Shown: positions 6,912 to 15,803 of the stretch, piece by piece | Layout of the letters: each line of letters begins with the position of its first letter | How positions within the stretch are numbered: position 1 is the stretch's first letter | Assembly (NCBI GenBank): GCA_017577575.1 | Contig: PKRG01000007.1 | Coordinates: 54,799-118,798 of the forward strand | Reading direction: 5' to 3' | DNA length: 64,000 bases | Source: Acidimicrobiia bacterium | GTDB taxonomy: Bacteria > Actinomycetota > Acidimicrobiia > Spongiisociales > ZC4RG35 | Translations under genes and position numbers: made by a program | The notes under the pieces: generated by a model | Database searches by the model: none | Seen by the model: the letters and a program-made list of their open reading frames with translations, nothing else | Told to the model about the DNA's origin: nothing

Positions 6912-7468
6912 GAGTCCTCGTCCTCGACAACTACGACTCCTTTACTTTCAACCTCGCCCAGTACCTGGGCGAGCTGGGTGCCGAGCCCGAGGTGATCCGC
7001 GCCGATCAGATCACCCCCGACGAGGCGGAAGCCAGCGGTTACGACCGGATCGTGATCTCACCCGGCCCGGGGCGGCCCGAGGAGGCGGGCAACTCCATCG
7101 CCTTCGTCCAGCGGTTCGCCGGGCGGATCCCCATCCTCGGGGTTTGCCTGGGCCATCAGGCGATCGTGGCGGCGTTCGGGGGCTCGGTGGACCTGGCCCC
7201 CGAGCCGCGGCACGGCAAGACCTCGATGATCCGCCACGACGGGAGGGGCGTGTTCTCCGGGCTGAGCGACCCGTTCGAAGCGACTCGCTACCACTCGCTG
7301 GCCGCCGTCCGGCTCCCCGACGAGCTGGAGGCCTGCGCCTGGTCGGAGGACGGGGTGGTCCAGGGAGTGCGCCACCGCCGCCACGACATCCATGGCGTCC
7401 AGTTCCACCCCGAGTCGGTGATGACGACGGAGGGCAAGGCCCTCCTCGCCAATTTCTTGTCCCCCTGA
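6908..7468 (+). CDS. pabA: Anthranilate / aminodeoxychorismate synthase glutamine amidotransferase subunit
   Basis: A 186-residue class I glutamine amidotransferase that would feed ammonia to TrpE or PabB. DNYDSFTFNLAQYL opens the protein, the nucleophile elbow is GVCLGHQAI and the His-Glu pair is VQFHPES. The GTG start overlaps the crgA stop. In mycobacteria the same slot between crgA and pknB holds trpG/pabA (Rv0013). No partner synthase subunit is nearby, so the choice between tryptophan and folate pathways is open. It converges with pknB, 11 nt apart. Confidence 0.88.
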   Translation: MRVLVLDNYDSFTFNLAQYLGELGAEPEVIRADQITPDEAEASGYDRIVISPGPGRPEEAGNSIAFVQRFAGRIPILGVCLGHQAIVAAFGGSVDLAPEPRHGKTSMIRHDGRGVFSGLSDPFEATRYHSLAAVRLPDELEACAWSEDGVVQGVRHRRHDIHGVQFHPESVMTTEGKALLANFLSP

Positions 7469-7479
7469 CCAGCGGGGCC

Positions 7480-9477
7480 TCAGCCGCCGCCCGTGTCGGG
7501 TGGGGCGGTGTCCGGAGGTGTCGTGTCCGGCACCGTGGTCGTGGTGGTCGTGGTGGTGGTTGTCGTCGTCGTGGTGGTGGTCGTCGTCGGGGGCACCCGG
7601 CCCAAGGTCACCGTGATCACGTCGCCGGGCACGGCCGACCCGCCGGCGGCCGGGAACTGCGACACGATCCGCCCGTCGAGGCTCGGATCGGAGACCGTCT
7701 CGGTGGCGTTGGAGATGTTGATCCCCAATCCCCGCTCCGAGAGCAGCCGTTCGGCGTCCTCGGGCGTCAACCCGCGCACGTCGGGGATCGTCACCGGCTC
7801 GGGACCGTTGGAGACGACCAGTTTGACGCTGTCGCCGACCCTGACGGTCGAGCCCGGGGCCGGGTCCGTGGTGATCACCAGCCCCTGCGGCACCTCGTCG
7901 TGGTAGCGGTTCTCGACCGTGGCGCGCAGACCGAGGTCGGCGAGCCGCTGGGTGGCGTCGGCGACCGTCAGACCCGACAGGTCCTCCAGCTCGAGGGTCT
8001 GGGGGCCTTCGGAGATGACGAAGTCGATCGGTGAGCCCGCCCCGGCCCGCACACCCGCCGGCGGCTGCTGGTCGATCACCACCCCTTCCGGCTGGTCCGA
8101 AGGGCGCGTGCTCACGTTGCCCACCACGAAGCCCGCCTCCTCGATGAGGCGTCTGGCGGTCGTTTCGTCCTGGCCCAGCAAGTTGGGCACCTCGAACTCC
8201 TCCGGGCCGGCGGACACGAACAACTCCACCGTCGAGTCCACCGGCACCTCTTCGCCGGCGGGCGGGTCGGTGCGGATGGCGTTGCCCTGGGGGATCTCGT
8301 CGCTGGGCTCGCGGGTGATCCGCACCCGCAGGTTTTCGTCTTCGAGGCGTTGGACGGCTTCGGCCTCCGGCAGGTTCGTGACGTTGGGTATCACCACCGT
8401 CTCCGGCGCCTCCTCCCCGCCCAGCGCCCGGAACAGGACGAACACGAGGACCACCAGCAGGGCGAGCAGGCCGAAGGCGGTGAGGATGAACGGCAGCTGC
8501 GAGGGGGGTTCCTCCTCGAGGTCGCGGTAGACCTCGTCGGGGGGTGCGGTGGGTGGCGGCGTGGGAGCGGCCGAGGGGATCACCCGGGTGGAGGCGTCGG
8601 GGTCGGCGTAGCTGCCGGTGGGAGCCGGCAACGGCGGGGGCGCCGACGGGGTCTGGCCCCGCAGAACCGCCACCAGGTCGGCACGCATGTCCTCTGCGCT
8701 CTGGTACCGCCCGGCCGGATCCTTCCGGAGGGCACGCATCACCACCGCGTCGAGTTGCGGTGACACGTCGGGGTTGAGCTGGGACGGGGGCACCGGCTCC
8801 GTCGAGACGTGCTGGAACGCCACCGACATCGGGCTGTCGCCCTGGAAGGGCGGGCGGCCGGTCAGCATCTCGTAGAGCACCACCCCGAGCGAGTACACGT
8901 CGGAGCGGGCATCGGCTGCCGCGCCCTGTGCCTGCTCGGGAGAGAAATAGGTGGCCGTGCCGATCACCGACCCGGTCCGGGTCAACTCCTGGGAGTCGTC
9001 CCAGGCGCGGGCGATGCCGAAGTCGGTGACTTTCACCGTCCCGTCGGTCGACAAGAGGATGTTTCCCGGCTTGATGTCGCGATGGACCAGCCCCGCCCGG
9101 TGGGCGACGGACAGGGCCGCCGCCACCTCCGAAGCGATCTCGACGGCACGACGGGGCAGCAGCGCCCCCTCGGATTTCAGGACCTCTCGGAGGGAGCGGC
9201 CTTCGACCAGCTCCATCACGATGAAGTAGGTGTCGCCCGCCTCGCCCCAGTCGTAGATGCTGACGATGTTCGGGTGGCTGAGGTTGGCGGCCGCCTGCGC
9301 TTCCCGGCGGAAGCGCTTCACGAACGCCTCGTCGCTGGAGTACTGGGAGTGGAGGATCTTGATGGCGACCTTCCGGCCGAGGAGAGTGTCCTGGCCCTGG
9401 TAGACGTCGGCCATCCCTCCCCGTGCGATGTGCGAGGACAGGTGATATCTATCGGTGAGAGGACGTGGAGTTTCCAT
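7480..9477 (-). CDS. pknB: Serine/threonine protein kinase PknB with four PASTA domains
   Basis: A 665-residue membrane kinase. The kinase domain spans about residues 10-275: glycine loop ARGGMADVY, Lys40, HRDIKPGN with Asp134, DFG at 152-154 and an activation loop with TRTGSVIGT. One helix follows at about 329-350, then four PASTA repeats outside the cell (about 360-635), which sense peptidoglycan fragments or lipid II in homologs. The C-terminus has 18 consecutive threonines followed by a Pro/Asp/Thr tail, which is unusual. It is the last gene of the leftward fhaA-fhaB-pstP-rodA-pbpA-pknB operon and should control growth and wall synthesis. Confidence 0.95.
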   Translation of the reverse strand: METPRPLTDRYHLSSHIARGGMADVYQGQDTLLGRKVAIKILHSQYSSDEAFVKRFRREAQAAANLSHPNIVSIYDWGEAGDTYFIVMELVEGRSLREVLKSEGALLPRRAVEIASEVAAALSVAHRAGLVHRDIKPGNILLSTDGTVKVTDFGIARAWDDSQELTRTGSVIGTATYFSPEQAQGAAADARSDVYSLGVVLYEMLTGRPPFQGDSPMSVAFQHVSTEPVPPSQLNPDVSPQLDAVVMRALRKDPAGRYQSAEDMRADLVAVLRGQTPSAPPPLPAPTGSYADPDASTRVIPSAAPTPPPTAPPDEVYRDLEEEPPSQLPFILTAFGLLALLVVLVFVLFRALGGEEAPETVVIPNVTNLPEAEAVQRLEDENLRVRITREPSDEIPQGNAIRTDPPAGEEVPVDSTVELFVSAGPEEFEVPNLLGQDETTARRLIEEAGFVVGNVSTRPSDQPEGVVIDQQPPAGVRAGAGSPIDFVISEGPQTLELEDLSGLTVADATQRLADLGLRATVENRYHDEVPQGLVITTDPAPGSTVRVGDSVKLVVSNGPEPVTIPDVRGLTPEDAERLLSERGLGINISNATETVSDPSLDGRIVSQFPAAGGSAVPGDVITVTLGRVPPTTTTTTTTTTTTTTTTTTVPDTTPPDTAPPDTGGG
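7534..7587 (-). repeat. Trinucleotide tract encoding 18 consecutive threonines in PknB
   Basis: Eighteen successive Thr codons (mostly ACC and ACG, one ACA) form a near-microsatellite of G-G-T/C-G-T on the plus strand. It lies after the fourth PASTA domain. Such tracts can change length by slippage and the tail could be O-mannosylated, both inferences. Confidence 0.9.
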
Positions 9478-9509
9478 ACGGTTCGGGACGGCCTGCCGAA
9501 TGATAGGGA

Positions 9510-10967
9510 TCAGTCACGTGTTTCCAGCCAACCTCGGATGAGTTCGGCGGCGACGGGCGCTGCCACCCGGCCACCGGTCTCGGAAGTACCTTCGGCAGGA
9601 AGGGGCTCGAACATGACCGCGACCGCGATCTGGGGGTCGTCGACCGGGGCGAAGCCGATGAACCACGGATAGGAGCGCCCCTGTCCCGCTTCGGCCGTGC
9701 CCGTCTTTCCCGCCACCCGCACGCCGGGAACGGTGGCGGCGGTTCCGGTCCCTTCGGTGACGACCCGTTCCATCATCTCGGTCAACGTTTCCGCCGTCTC
9801 GGGGGACATGGCCTCGCTGAGCACCTCGGGCTCCGTCCTCGAGACGGTGTTCCCGTCGGGGTCGAACATCTCGTCGACGAGGTACGGCTGCATGAGGACC
9901 CCGTCGTTGGCGACGGCGGCGGCGACCATCGCCATCTGCAACGGGGTCGCCCGCACGTTGCGTTCCCCGAGACCGCTCTGGCCCAAGGCGGCGTCGTCGT
10001 TCTCCAGTTCGGCGGTCGGGAAGACCGATTCGGCGACGGGGAGCGGGAAGTCGAGGTCCCGGTTGAACCCGAGGGCCTCCGCCATGAACCCGATGTCGGG
10101 GGCTCCCACCTGGATCGCCAGGTCGGCGAACACGGTGTTGCAGGAGCGGACGAAGGCTCGCATCAGGTCGACCTGGCTGCCGTTTCCGCACAGGCCACCG
10201 CCGAAGTTGGAGATCGTCGCCGTCGAGCCCGGTAGCTGGAACTCGGATGGGTCGTCGAACAGCGTGTCCGGGCCGGCCACTCCCGCTTCGAGAGCGGCCG
10301 CCGCCACCACCGTCTTGAACGTGGATCCCGGCGGGAACAGCTCGCGAGTGGCCCGGTCCAGCAGGGGACGGCCGGGATCCTGCAGCAACTGGTCCCAGTT
10401 GGCGGCCGCGTCGGCGCCTCCCAGCAGCGTCGGTTCGAACGACGGTTTCGAGACGGAGGCGAGGACGGCCCCCGTGCGGGGATCGAGGGCGACGACCGCC
10501 CCGGCCCGGTCGCCGAGAGCGTCGTAGGCGATCTGTTGCAGCCGGGAATCCAGCGTGAGGCGCATGCTCCTGGGCCGCAGGTCGCGTCCCAGGATCGCCG
10601 CCACGATGTCGGACAGGGTGAGGTCGCGGCGGCTGCGGAGCGCGTCGACGTAGGCCGCTTCCAGCCCGCCGTCGCCGACGATCGGCGAGGTGTAGCCCAC
10701 GGTGTGGGCGAACACCGGGCCCAGCGGATACTCACGTGTGAAGCGGCGGGGGTCGTCCTCGTCGGGAACGGATTCGGCCAGGACCGCTCCGTCGGCGGAC
10801 ACGATCATGCCGCGCTCCTTGCCCGCCTGGGCGATGGCGACCCGAGCGTTGCGGGGATCGGACCGGTACGTGTCGGCCCGGACGGCCTGGATCCACGTCA
10901 CCGCTCCGAGCAGCACGGTGAAGCAGAGAAAGAGCGCCGTGGCGAGGCGACGGATCGGCCCGTTCAC
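9510..10967 (-). CDS. pbpA: Penicillin-binding protein PbpA (class B transpeptidase)
   Basis: A 485-residue bitopic membrane enzyme that cross-links peptidoglycan. One N-terminal helix (about residues 8-28) precedes a dimerisation region and the transpeptidase domain. The domain has the active-site motifs STFK (SxxK), SCN (SxN) and KTG in VAGKTGTAEAG. It overlaps rodA (4 nt), its usual SEDS partner glycosyltransferase, and sits above pknB. Mycobacterial PbpA is a substrate of PknB, so phosphorylation control is likely here by analogy. Confidence 0.93.
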   Translation of the reverse strand: MNGPIRRLATALFLCFTVLLGAVTWIQAVRADTYRSDPRNARVAIAQAGKERGMIVSADGAVLAESVPDEDDPRRFTREYPLGPVFAHTVGYTSPIVGDGGLEAAYVDALRSRRDLTLSDIVAAILGRDLRPRSMRLTLDSRLQQIAYDALGDRAGAVVALDPRTGAVLASVSKPSFEPTLLGGADAAANWDQLLQDPGRPLLDRATRELFPPGSTFKTVVAAAALEAGVAGPDTLFDDPSEFQLPGSTATISNFGGGLCGNGSQVDLMRAFVRSCNTVFADLAIQVGAPDIGFMAEALGFNRDLDFPLPVAESVFPTAELENDDAALGQSGLGERNVRATPLQMAMVAAAVANDGVLMQPYLVDEMFDPDGNTVSRTEPEVLSEAMSPETAETLTEMMERVVTEGTGTAATVPGVRVAGKTGTAEAGQGRSYPWFIGFAPVDDPQIAVAVMFEPLPAEGTSETGGRVAAPVAAELIRGWLETRD

Positions 10968-12259
10968 GATCGTTCCTCCTGGCTGGCGCGGGCCAGTAGC
11001 CCGAGGAGCAGGAAGTTGCCGATCAGAGCCGAGCCACCGTAGGACATGAACGGCAACGTGATCCCGGTGAGGGGCAGGACGCGCAGCACGCCGCCGATGA
11101 TGAGGAACGTCTGGAGGCCGATCACGAAGGTGAGCCCCGCCGCCAGGAGGGTGCGGAACCGGTCCCGGCTACGGAGGGCGATGCCGAAGCCGGCGGCGAG
11201 GAAGAGGGCGAAGCAGCACAGAACGGCGATCGACCCGGCCAACCCGAGCTCCTCGCCGACGGCGGCGAAGATGAAGTCGGTCTCGGCATTGGGGATGAGG
11301 TCGGGACGTCCCAGGCCGGGCCCCGACCCCGACAGGCTGCCGGTGCCGAGAGCGAACAACCCCTGAGCGACCTGGTAGCCGGTGTCGGCGTAGTCGGCGA
11401 ACGGGTCGAGCCACGCCTGCACCCGGCGTTGGACGTGGTCGAACAACCGCCAAGCCGCCAAACCCCCGCCGGCGGCGAGCAGACCCCCGGCGACGAGATA
11501 ACCGGCGGCTCCGGTGGCGGCGTAGAGCAGGGCGGCGAAGGTCAAGAAGAGGAGGAGCGACGCGCCGAGGTCGCGCTGGTAGACGAGGATCAGGAGGCTC
11601 CCCGCCCACACCGCGATCAACGGGACGAGCTGGCGGGGCTCGGGGATGCGGATCGGGCCGAGCTTGCGGTGGGCGCCGGTGAGGGCGGCTTGACGGTCGG
11701 CCAGGTAGGCGGCGAGGAAAGCGACGAAGAGGACCTTGGCTATCTCGGCGGGCTGGAAATGCAACTCGGTGAAGCCGAGGTCGAACACCACCCACAGGCG
11801 GCTGCCTCCCTGGGTCAGGCCCCGGATGGGCAGCGGGCCGGACGACGGGAGGTTGGGCAGCAGGAGGAGGCCGACCGCCACGAGCAGCATGGTGTTCCGG
11901 TAGCGGCGGAGCAGGCTCAGCCCTGCCCGGGAGAGGAACGCCAGCACCGCGCACGTCACCGCCGCCGCCAACAAGAGCCACCATCGTTGCAGGCCGGCCC
12001 GGTAGGGAGAGAGGCGATACACCTCGAGGAAGCCGATGGCGGCGAGCAACGCCACCGGGGGCAACAGGAGAGGGGTGGCGTCGGGAGCCCAGGCGCGAAG
12101 GGACACGTGGATGCCGCCGAAGGCGATCACGAACACGAGGAAGGTGAGTCCGACCTGAGCCCCGATGGACTCGCCGCCGGCGAACTCGACCAGGGCGACG
12201 CCGAACGCGGCGAGCGCCGAGGCGACGGCGACGAGAACACCTTCGGTGTTTCGGGTCAT
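10964..12259 (-). CDS. rodA: SEDS-family peptidoglycan glycosyltransferase RodA/FtsW
   Basis: A 431-residue polytopic protein with about 10-12 membrane helices. The long loop carrying FHFQ-like FTELHFQPAEIAKV and the C-terminal GGVLRVLPLTGITLPFMSYGG segment (split here only in description) are SEDS signatures. It polymerises lipid II together with the class B PBP encoded next door. Its start lies 104 nt after pstP; GGACC precedes the ATG. The pairing with pbpA and kinase genes favours RodA over FtsW. Confidence 0.92.
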   Translation of the reverse strand: MTRNTEGVLVAVASALAAFGVALVEFAGGESIGAQVGLTFLVFVIAFGGIHVSLRAWAPDATPLLLPPVALLAAIGFLEVYRLSPYRAGLQRWWLLLAAAVTCAVLAFLSRAGLSLLRRYRNTMLLVAVGLLLLPNLPSSGPLPIRGLTQGGSRLWVVFDLGFTELHFQPAEIAKVLFVAFLAAYLADRQAALTGAHRKLGPIRIPEPRQLVPLIAVWAGSLLILVYQRDLGASLLLFLTFAALLYAATGAAGYLVAGGLLAAGGGLAAWRLFDHVQRRVQAWLDPFADYADTGYQVAQGLFALGTGSLSGSGPGLGRPDLIPNAETDFIFAAVGEELGLAGSIAVLCCFALFLAAGFGIALRSRDRFRTLLAAGLTFVIGLQTFLIIGGVLRVLPLTGITLPFMSYGGSALIGNFLLLGLLARASQEERS

Positions 12260-12363
12260 ACGAGGGTCCTAACGGAGTGGGCGACGGTCACGTTCCCCCC
12301 GGGTCCCGGCGTGGGGCCGGTTGCGTATCTGTTACCAGGTGCCACTTCCTAGAGGAGGCGGCG

Positions 12364-13068
12364 TCACTCGACGACGTCGACGACGACCGCAGAGATGTTG
12401 TCGTTTCCTCCGGCGGCGTTGGCCGCCTCGACCAGGCCCCATGCCGCCTCCTCCGGTGAATCGGCCCGGAGCTGCTCGGCGATCTGGTCGTCGGTGAGCA
12501 TCGAGTTCACACCGTCCGAGCACAACAGGAACCGGTCGCCCGGACGGGCGGGCTCTTCCACCTCGTCGACGAGCAGGTCCTGGGTGAGCCCGAGCGCCCG
12601 GGTGATCATGTTCCGTTGCGGGTGGGTCATCGCCTCCTCCGGGCTGAGGCGACCCGCGGCCACGTATTCGGCGGCGACGGTGTGGTCTTCGGTGAGCTGG
12701 CGGAGCACGCCGTCGCGGAGGAGATAGGCACGGCTGTCGCCGACGTGAGCGATGTGGGCGACGTCGTCGACGATCTCGAGGAGCGTCATGGTGGTGCCCA
12801 TCCCGGCGAGCTCGGGCTTCTCTGCCACCTCGAGCAGGAGGGCGTGGTTGGCGCCGATCACCCGCTGGGTGGGACCTCCGACGATGTCCACCGCGGTGTC
12901 GACGGCGATGCGTGAGGCGACCTCGCCGGCGACGTGACCTCCCATCCCGTCGGCCACGATGAACAAGGTCGAGTCGTCACCAGCCCCCGATGTCGGCGGA
13001 TAGACCGCGTCCTCGTTGTTGGAGCGCACTCGCCCGGTGTGGGTGGCGCTCGCCCATCGGTACTTCAC
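12364..13068 (-). CDS. pstP: PP2C-family serine/threonine phosphatase PstP
   Basis: A 234-residue catalytic domain that reverses PknB phosphorylation. Metal-binding motifs are visible in order: VADGMGGHVAG, GDSRAYLL, CSDGV and GGNDNISAVVVDV. Mycobacterial PstP has an additional membrane segment and extracellular part of about 200 residues; this protein stops right after the catalytic domain, so it appears to be soluble. The ATG overlaps the fhaB stop by 4 nt. Confidence 0.92.
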   Translation of the reverse strand: MKYRWASATHTGRVRSNNEDAVYPPTSGAGDDSTLFIVADGMGGHVAGEVASRIAVDTAVDIVGGPTQRVIGANHALLLEVAEKPELAGMGTTMTLLEIVDDVAHIAHVGDSRAYLLRDGVLRQLTEDHTVAAEYVAAGRLSPEEAMTHPQRNMITRALGLTQDLLVDEVEEPARPGDRFLLCSDGVNSMLTDDQIAEQLRADSPEEAAWGLVEAANAAGGNDNISAVVVDVVE

Positions 13069-13475
13069 CGTATCTCCATCACCGTCTTGCCCACTTGCAC
13101 GGCGTCACCCCGCCGCAGCTCTGCTGGAGCGGTGACACGTCGGCCATTCAAGTACGTCCCATTGGTGCTGCCGAGATCGTGCAAGGTCAGGCCGTTCTCG
13201 GTGGCGACCAGTCTGAGGTGGAACTCGGAAGCATACGGGTCGTCGATGACAATATCCGCTTCGGGGCTGCGTCCGATCACGGTGGCGTCGGTGACGGTGA
13301 AATCGAGGCCCGCCTGGGTGTCGGAGCGGACGATCACGACCTTGGTCCCGCGGCGCCTCCGCCTCTCGGCGTGGATGCCGAGGTGCGTGGCGATGCCCCG
13401 GGCCACCTGCCACACGAACAGGTAGATCAGGCCGAGGAAGATCAGGCGCAGCAAGGCGAGGATGATGTCGGGCAT
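13065..13475 (-). CDS. fhaB: FHA-domain protein FhaB (FipA)
   Basis: A 136-residue protein with an N-terminal membrane helix (IILALLRLIFLGLIYLFVW) and a C-terminal FHA domain. The phosphothreonine-binding residues are GRSPEAD, DPYASEFH and GSTNGTYLNGR. Homologs bind phosphorylated PknB/PknA targets and link the kinase to the division machinery. It is directly adjacent to fhaA (stop and start touch) and overlaps pstP. Confidence 0.92.
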   Translation of the reverse strand: MPDIILALLRLIFLGLIYLFVWQVARGIATHLGIHAERRRRRGTKVVIVRSDTQAGLDFTVTDATVIGRSPEADIVIDDPYASEFHLRLVATENGLTLHDLGSTNGTYLNGRRVTAPAELRRGDAVQVGKTVMEIR

Positions 13476-14126
13476 TCAGGCCAGTTCGAGGCGATAGGAA
13501 CGGTCGGCGAAGGTTACGACAGAACCGGGCTGGATCTCGACACTCTCGTCCTCTCCGACCCGCTGACCGTTGGCGAAGGTGCCGTTCGCCGAGCCCAGGT
13601 CCCGGATCCAGATGGAGCCGTGGCGGCGCACGATCTCGGCGTGGCGGCGCGAAACGGCGTCGTAGGGCAGGACGACGTCGCATTCGTCGGAGCGGCCCAC
13701 CCACAGCCGGTTGTTGGACAGGTCGAGCGTCGGTTTGCCCGTCAGACGACCCCAGGGGTGGCGCATCCCCCGACGGACCTCGAGGTCGCAGTCGATCGTC
13801 CCGACGCCGAGATCGGGGTCGAGCTTGATGTTGACGAACGTCGGCCCGGGCAACCGCCACCCTTGCTCGGCGGCGTGGGCTTCGTAGGCCTCGGCGAGGA
13901 TCCGCGACAGGGAATCGGGGGGCAGGTCGAGGTCGTTGGGATTGATGGTGACCGTGATGCAGTTCGGCACCATCGGGCCCGTGTGGTGCTCGATCGTCGA
14001 CAGGTCGGCTTCACGCACCATGCGCGAAGCGATCTCGGTCGGGTGCACCCTTCCCGAGAAGACCCGCCCGGCCATGCCGTCGAGCATCCGCTCGAGGCGT
14101 CGTTCGACTGCCCTTGCGAGTTTCAC
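13476..14126 (-). CDS. fhaA: FHA-domain protein FhaA (DUF3662 + FHA)
   Basis: A 216-residue protein. Residues 1-115 match the DUF3662 domain (VERRLERMLDGMAGRVFSG..HPTEIA), and the C-terminal FHA domain shows GRSDECDV, VSRRHAEI and GSANGTFANGQ. It is shorter than mycobacterial FhaA because the long Pro/Gln linker between domains is nearly absent. The start is GTG. TACACT (14139-14134) ends 7 nt upstream and there is no Shine-Dalgarno, so the whole pknB operon probably begins with a leaderless FhaA message. Confidence 0.92.
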   Translation of the reverse strand: MKLARAVERRLERMLDGMAGRVFSGRVHPTEIASRMVREADLSTIEHHTGPMVPNCITVTINPNDLDLPPDSLSRILAEAYEAHAAEQGWRLPGPTFVNIKLDPDLGVGTIDCDLEVRRGMRHPWGRLTGKPTLDLSNNRLWVGRSDECDVVLPYDAVSRRHAEIVRRHGSIWIRDLGSANGTFANGQRVGEDESVEIQPGSVVTFADRSYRLELA

Positions 14127-14198
14127 CTGCGCCAGTGTACGGCGGCGGTGGTACGATGAGGCTCCCGCACGCGCCGATCACGGCGTCGCGCGTGTCCG

Positions 14199-14282
<84 letters not shown>

Positions 14283-14330
14283 CTCCCCGAGTGGTCCCTT
14301 CCAGACACTCGCGCCCTCACTCGTTTGGTC

Positions 14331-14582
14331 CCCTGAGGCGAGGCTGCCGACGCCCCACCACCTGGTGCGACGCCCACCACCTCATCTCCTGGTGGGAACA
14401 CCAAGGCCCCACCGACTTCGACAACTCATCCTCCTCTGCCGGTATCACCACACCCTCATCCACCGCCGAGGATGGAAACTCCCGGCACCGCCACCCACCC
14501 CACCTTCACCCGACCCGACGGCACGACCCTCCCCAACGGCCCGCCACCCCGAACCCAGCGTCGAGTTCCCGTTGCGGGATGA
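14331..14582 (+). pseudogene. Remnant of a DUF222/13E12-type HNH endonuclease (C-terminal fragment, two frameshifts)
   Basis: Joining three frames rebuilds the end of an HNH protein. First comes TTWCDAHHLISWWEHQGPTD with FDN, then after a 1-base loss LILLCRYHHTLIHRRGWKL, then in the third frame THPTFTRPDGTTLPNGPPP up to a TGA at 14580-14582. These are the HNH zinc-finger and tail segments common to actinobacterial 13E12 repeat proteins. The DUF222 part and any start codon are missing. It begins some 50 bp after tRNA-Leu and ends 4 bp before the next gene. Confidence 0.7.
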
Positions 14583-14586
14583 GATG

Positions 14587-14961
14587 TCAAAGGCCCAGCG
14601 CCGCCCGCGTCTTCTCCAGGTCGTTCGAGCTGAGCACCAGCTGGCCGTTGGTGCCGAAGTACGCCAGGTAGACGGTCACCCCCGCCTCGGCCACCCGGGT
14701 CCCGATGGCGGGCACCCCGCCGGGGAAGTTCGGAGGGACCACCACGCACTCCCGGTCGTCGGCCACCGCCACCCCCAGCTCGGCGGCGACGTCGTGGACC
14801 TTGTCCACGTCGCCGTCTTCGACCGCGATGTGCATGACTCGGCCTTCGGTGCGCGGGAACAAGCACCCCGCTTCGACGTTGACTCCCCGGCCGAACAGTG
14901 CCTCGAGGAAGCGTGCTGGTCGGCCCTGCTGGGTGTCCATCAGGATCGTCATGTCTCTCAT
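14587..14961 (-). CDS. Unknown small protein with ACT-like fold features, end of the inositol operon
   Basis: A 124-residue protein (MRDMTILMDTQQGRPARFLE...). Its two halves each read as a beta-alpha-beta unit (TILMDTQQGRPARFLEALF, VMHIAVEDGDVDKVHDVAAE), which resembles a regulatory ACT or ACT-like domain. No catalytic motif is seen. The ATG overlaps the iolB stop (ATGA) and AGGAGG lies 5 nt upstream, so it is co-translated with inositol catabolism. A role sensing a pathway metabolite is speculative. Confidence 0.6.
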   Translation of the reverse strand: MRDMTILMDTQQGRPARFLEALFGRGVNVEAGCLFPRTEGRVMHIAVEDGDVDKVHDVAAELGVAVADDRECVVVPPNFPGGVPAIGTRVAEAGVTVYLAYFGTNGQLVLSSNDLEKTRAALGL

Positions 14962-15803
14962 TCGCTCCTCCTCACAGGAAGCCGGGAGTCGATCGGCGTC
15001 GACTCCAGTTCTGCTGTGATCCAGGCGTGGGCCGGGTCCGTGCAGATGCGCCAGGCCCGCTCCGGACCGGCCATGACGTTCAGGTAGTACATGTCGTACC
15101 CCGGCGCGGCGACGCACGGCCCGTGGTAGCCCCGGGGGATCAGGTAGACGTCGCCGTCGCGGACGGTCACCGTCTCGTCGTGGGACGAGTCGGCGGTGTA
15201 CGTCCGGTGGAACCCAAACCCTCCCTCTCCGTCGATGCGGAAGTAGTAGATCTCCTCCAACGGGACCTCGTCGTTGCCCCACTCGTCGTGTTTGTGGGGC
15301 GGAAACGAGGACCAGTTCCCGGCCGGCGTCAGCACCTCCACCACGATGAGCCGCTCCGGGCCCGTCACCTCGGCCGGCAGCAAGCCGTTGATCTGGCGGC
15401 TCGCCTGGCCGCCGCCCCGCAGCTCCACCGACGTGGACCCGGCGTCCAGGTACATCGCTTCGCCGCCGGCGTCCGCCCGGGCGGTCGCGATCGCGACCTC
15501 CCCGCCGGTGGACGACTCCAGTTCGAACGGGACGCCGCAGCCGAAGTACACGCGGTCGGTGATCGGTCCGAACACGTGCTCACGTCCGGCGAGGTCAGCC
15601 GTCAGCGGCTCCGATCGGACCCGGTACGAGCCGGAGAGCGGGACGATCAGGACCTCCTCCGAGTCGAAGCGCAACGAGCGCTTCTCCCCGGGTTGCAGCG
15701 ACAGGACGTGCAGACCCGAGTACTCCCATCCCGCCTCCCCGGGGCCGACGCGGAGGGGATCGGGAGGGGACTGGAGGGTGCCGGCGGGGCGATGCCAGCT
15801 CAC
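14958..15803 (-). CDS. iolB: 5-deoxy-glucuronate isomerase IolB
   Basis: A 281-residue cupin-type enzyme that converts 5-deoxy-D-glucuronate to 2-deoxy-5-keto-D-gluconate in inositol breakdown. The metal site is visible as FPPHKHDEW and EEIYYFR, and GDVYLIPRGYHGP closes the second cupin. Normal family length is about 270-300. The start is GTG at 15803, overlapping the stop of the upstream aldolase gene (GTGA). It sits between the aldolase and the ACT-like gene. Confidence 0.9.
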   Translation of the reverse strand: MSWHRPAGTLQSPPDPLRVGPGEAGWEYSGLHVLSLQPGEKRSLRFDSEEVLIVPLSGSYRVRSEPLTADLAGREHVFGPITDRVYFGCGVPFELESSTGGEVAIATARADAGGEAMYLDAGSTSVELRGGGQASRQINGLLPAEVTGPERLIVVEVLTPAGNWSSFPPHKHDEWGNDEVPLEEIYYFRIDGEGGFGFHRTYTADSSHDETVTVRDGDVYLIPRGYHGPCVAAPGYDMYYLNVMAGPERAWRICTDPAHAWITAELESTPIDSRLPVRRSE

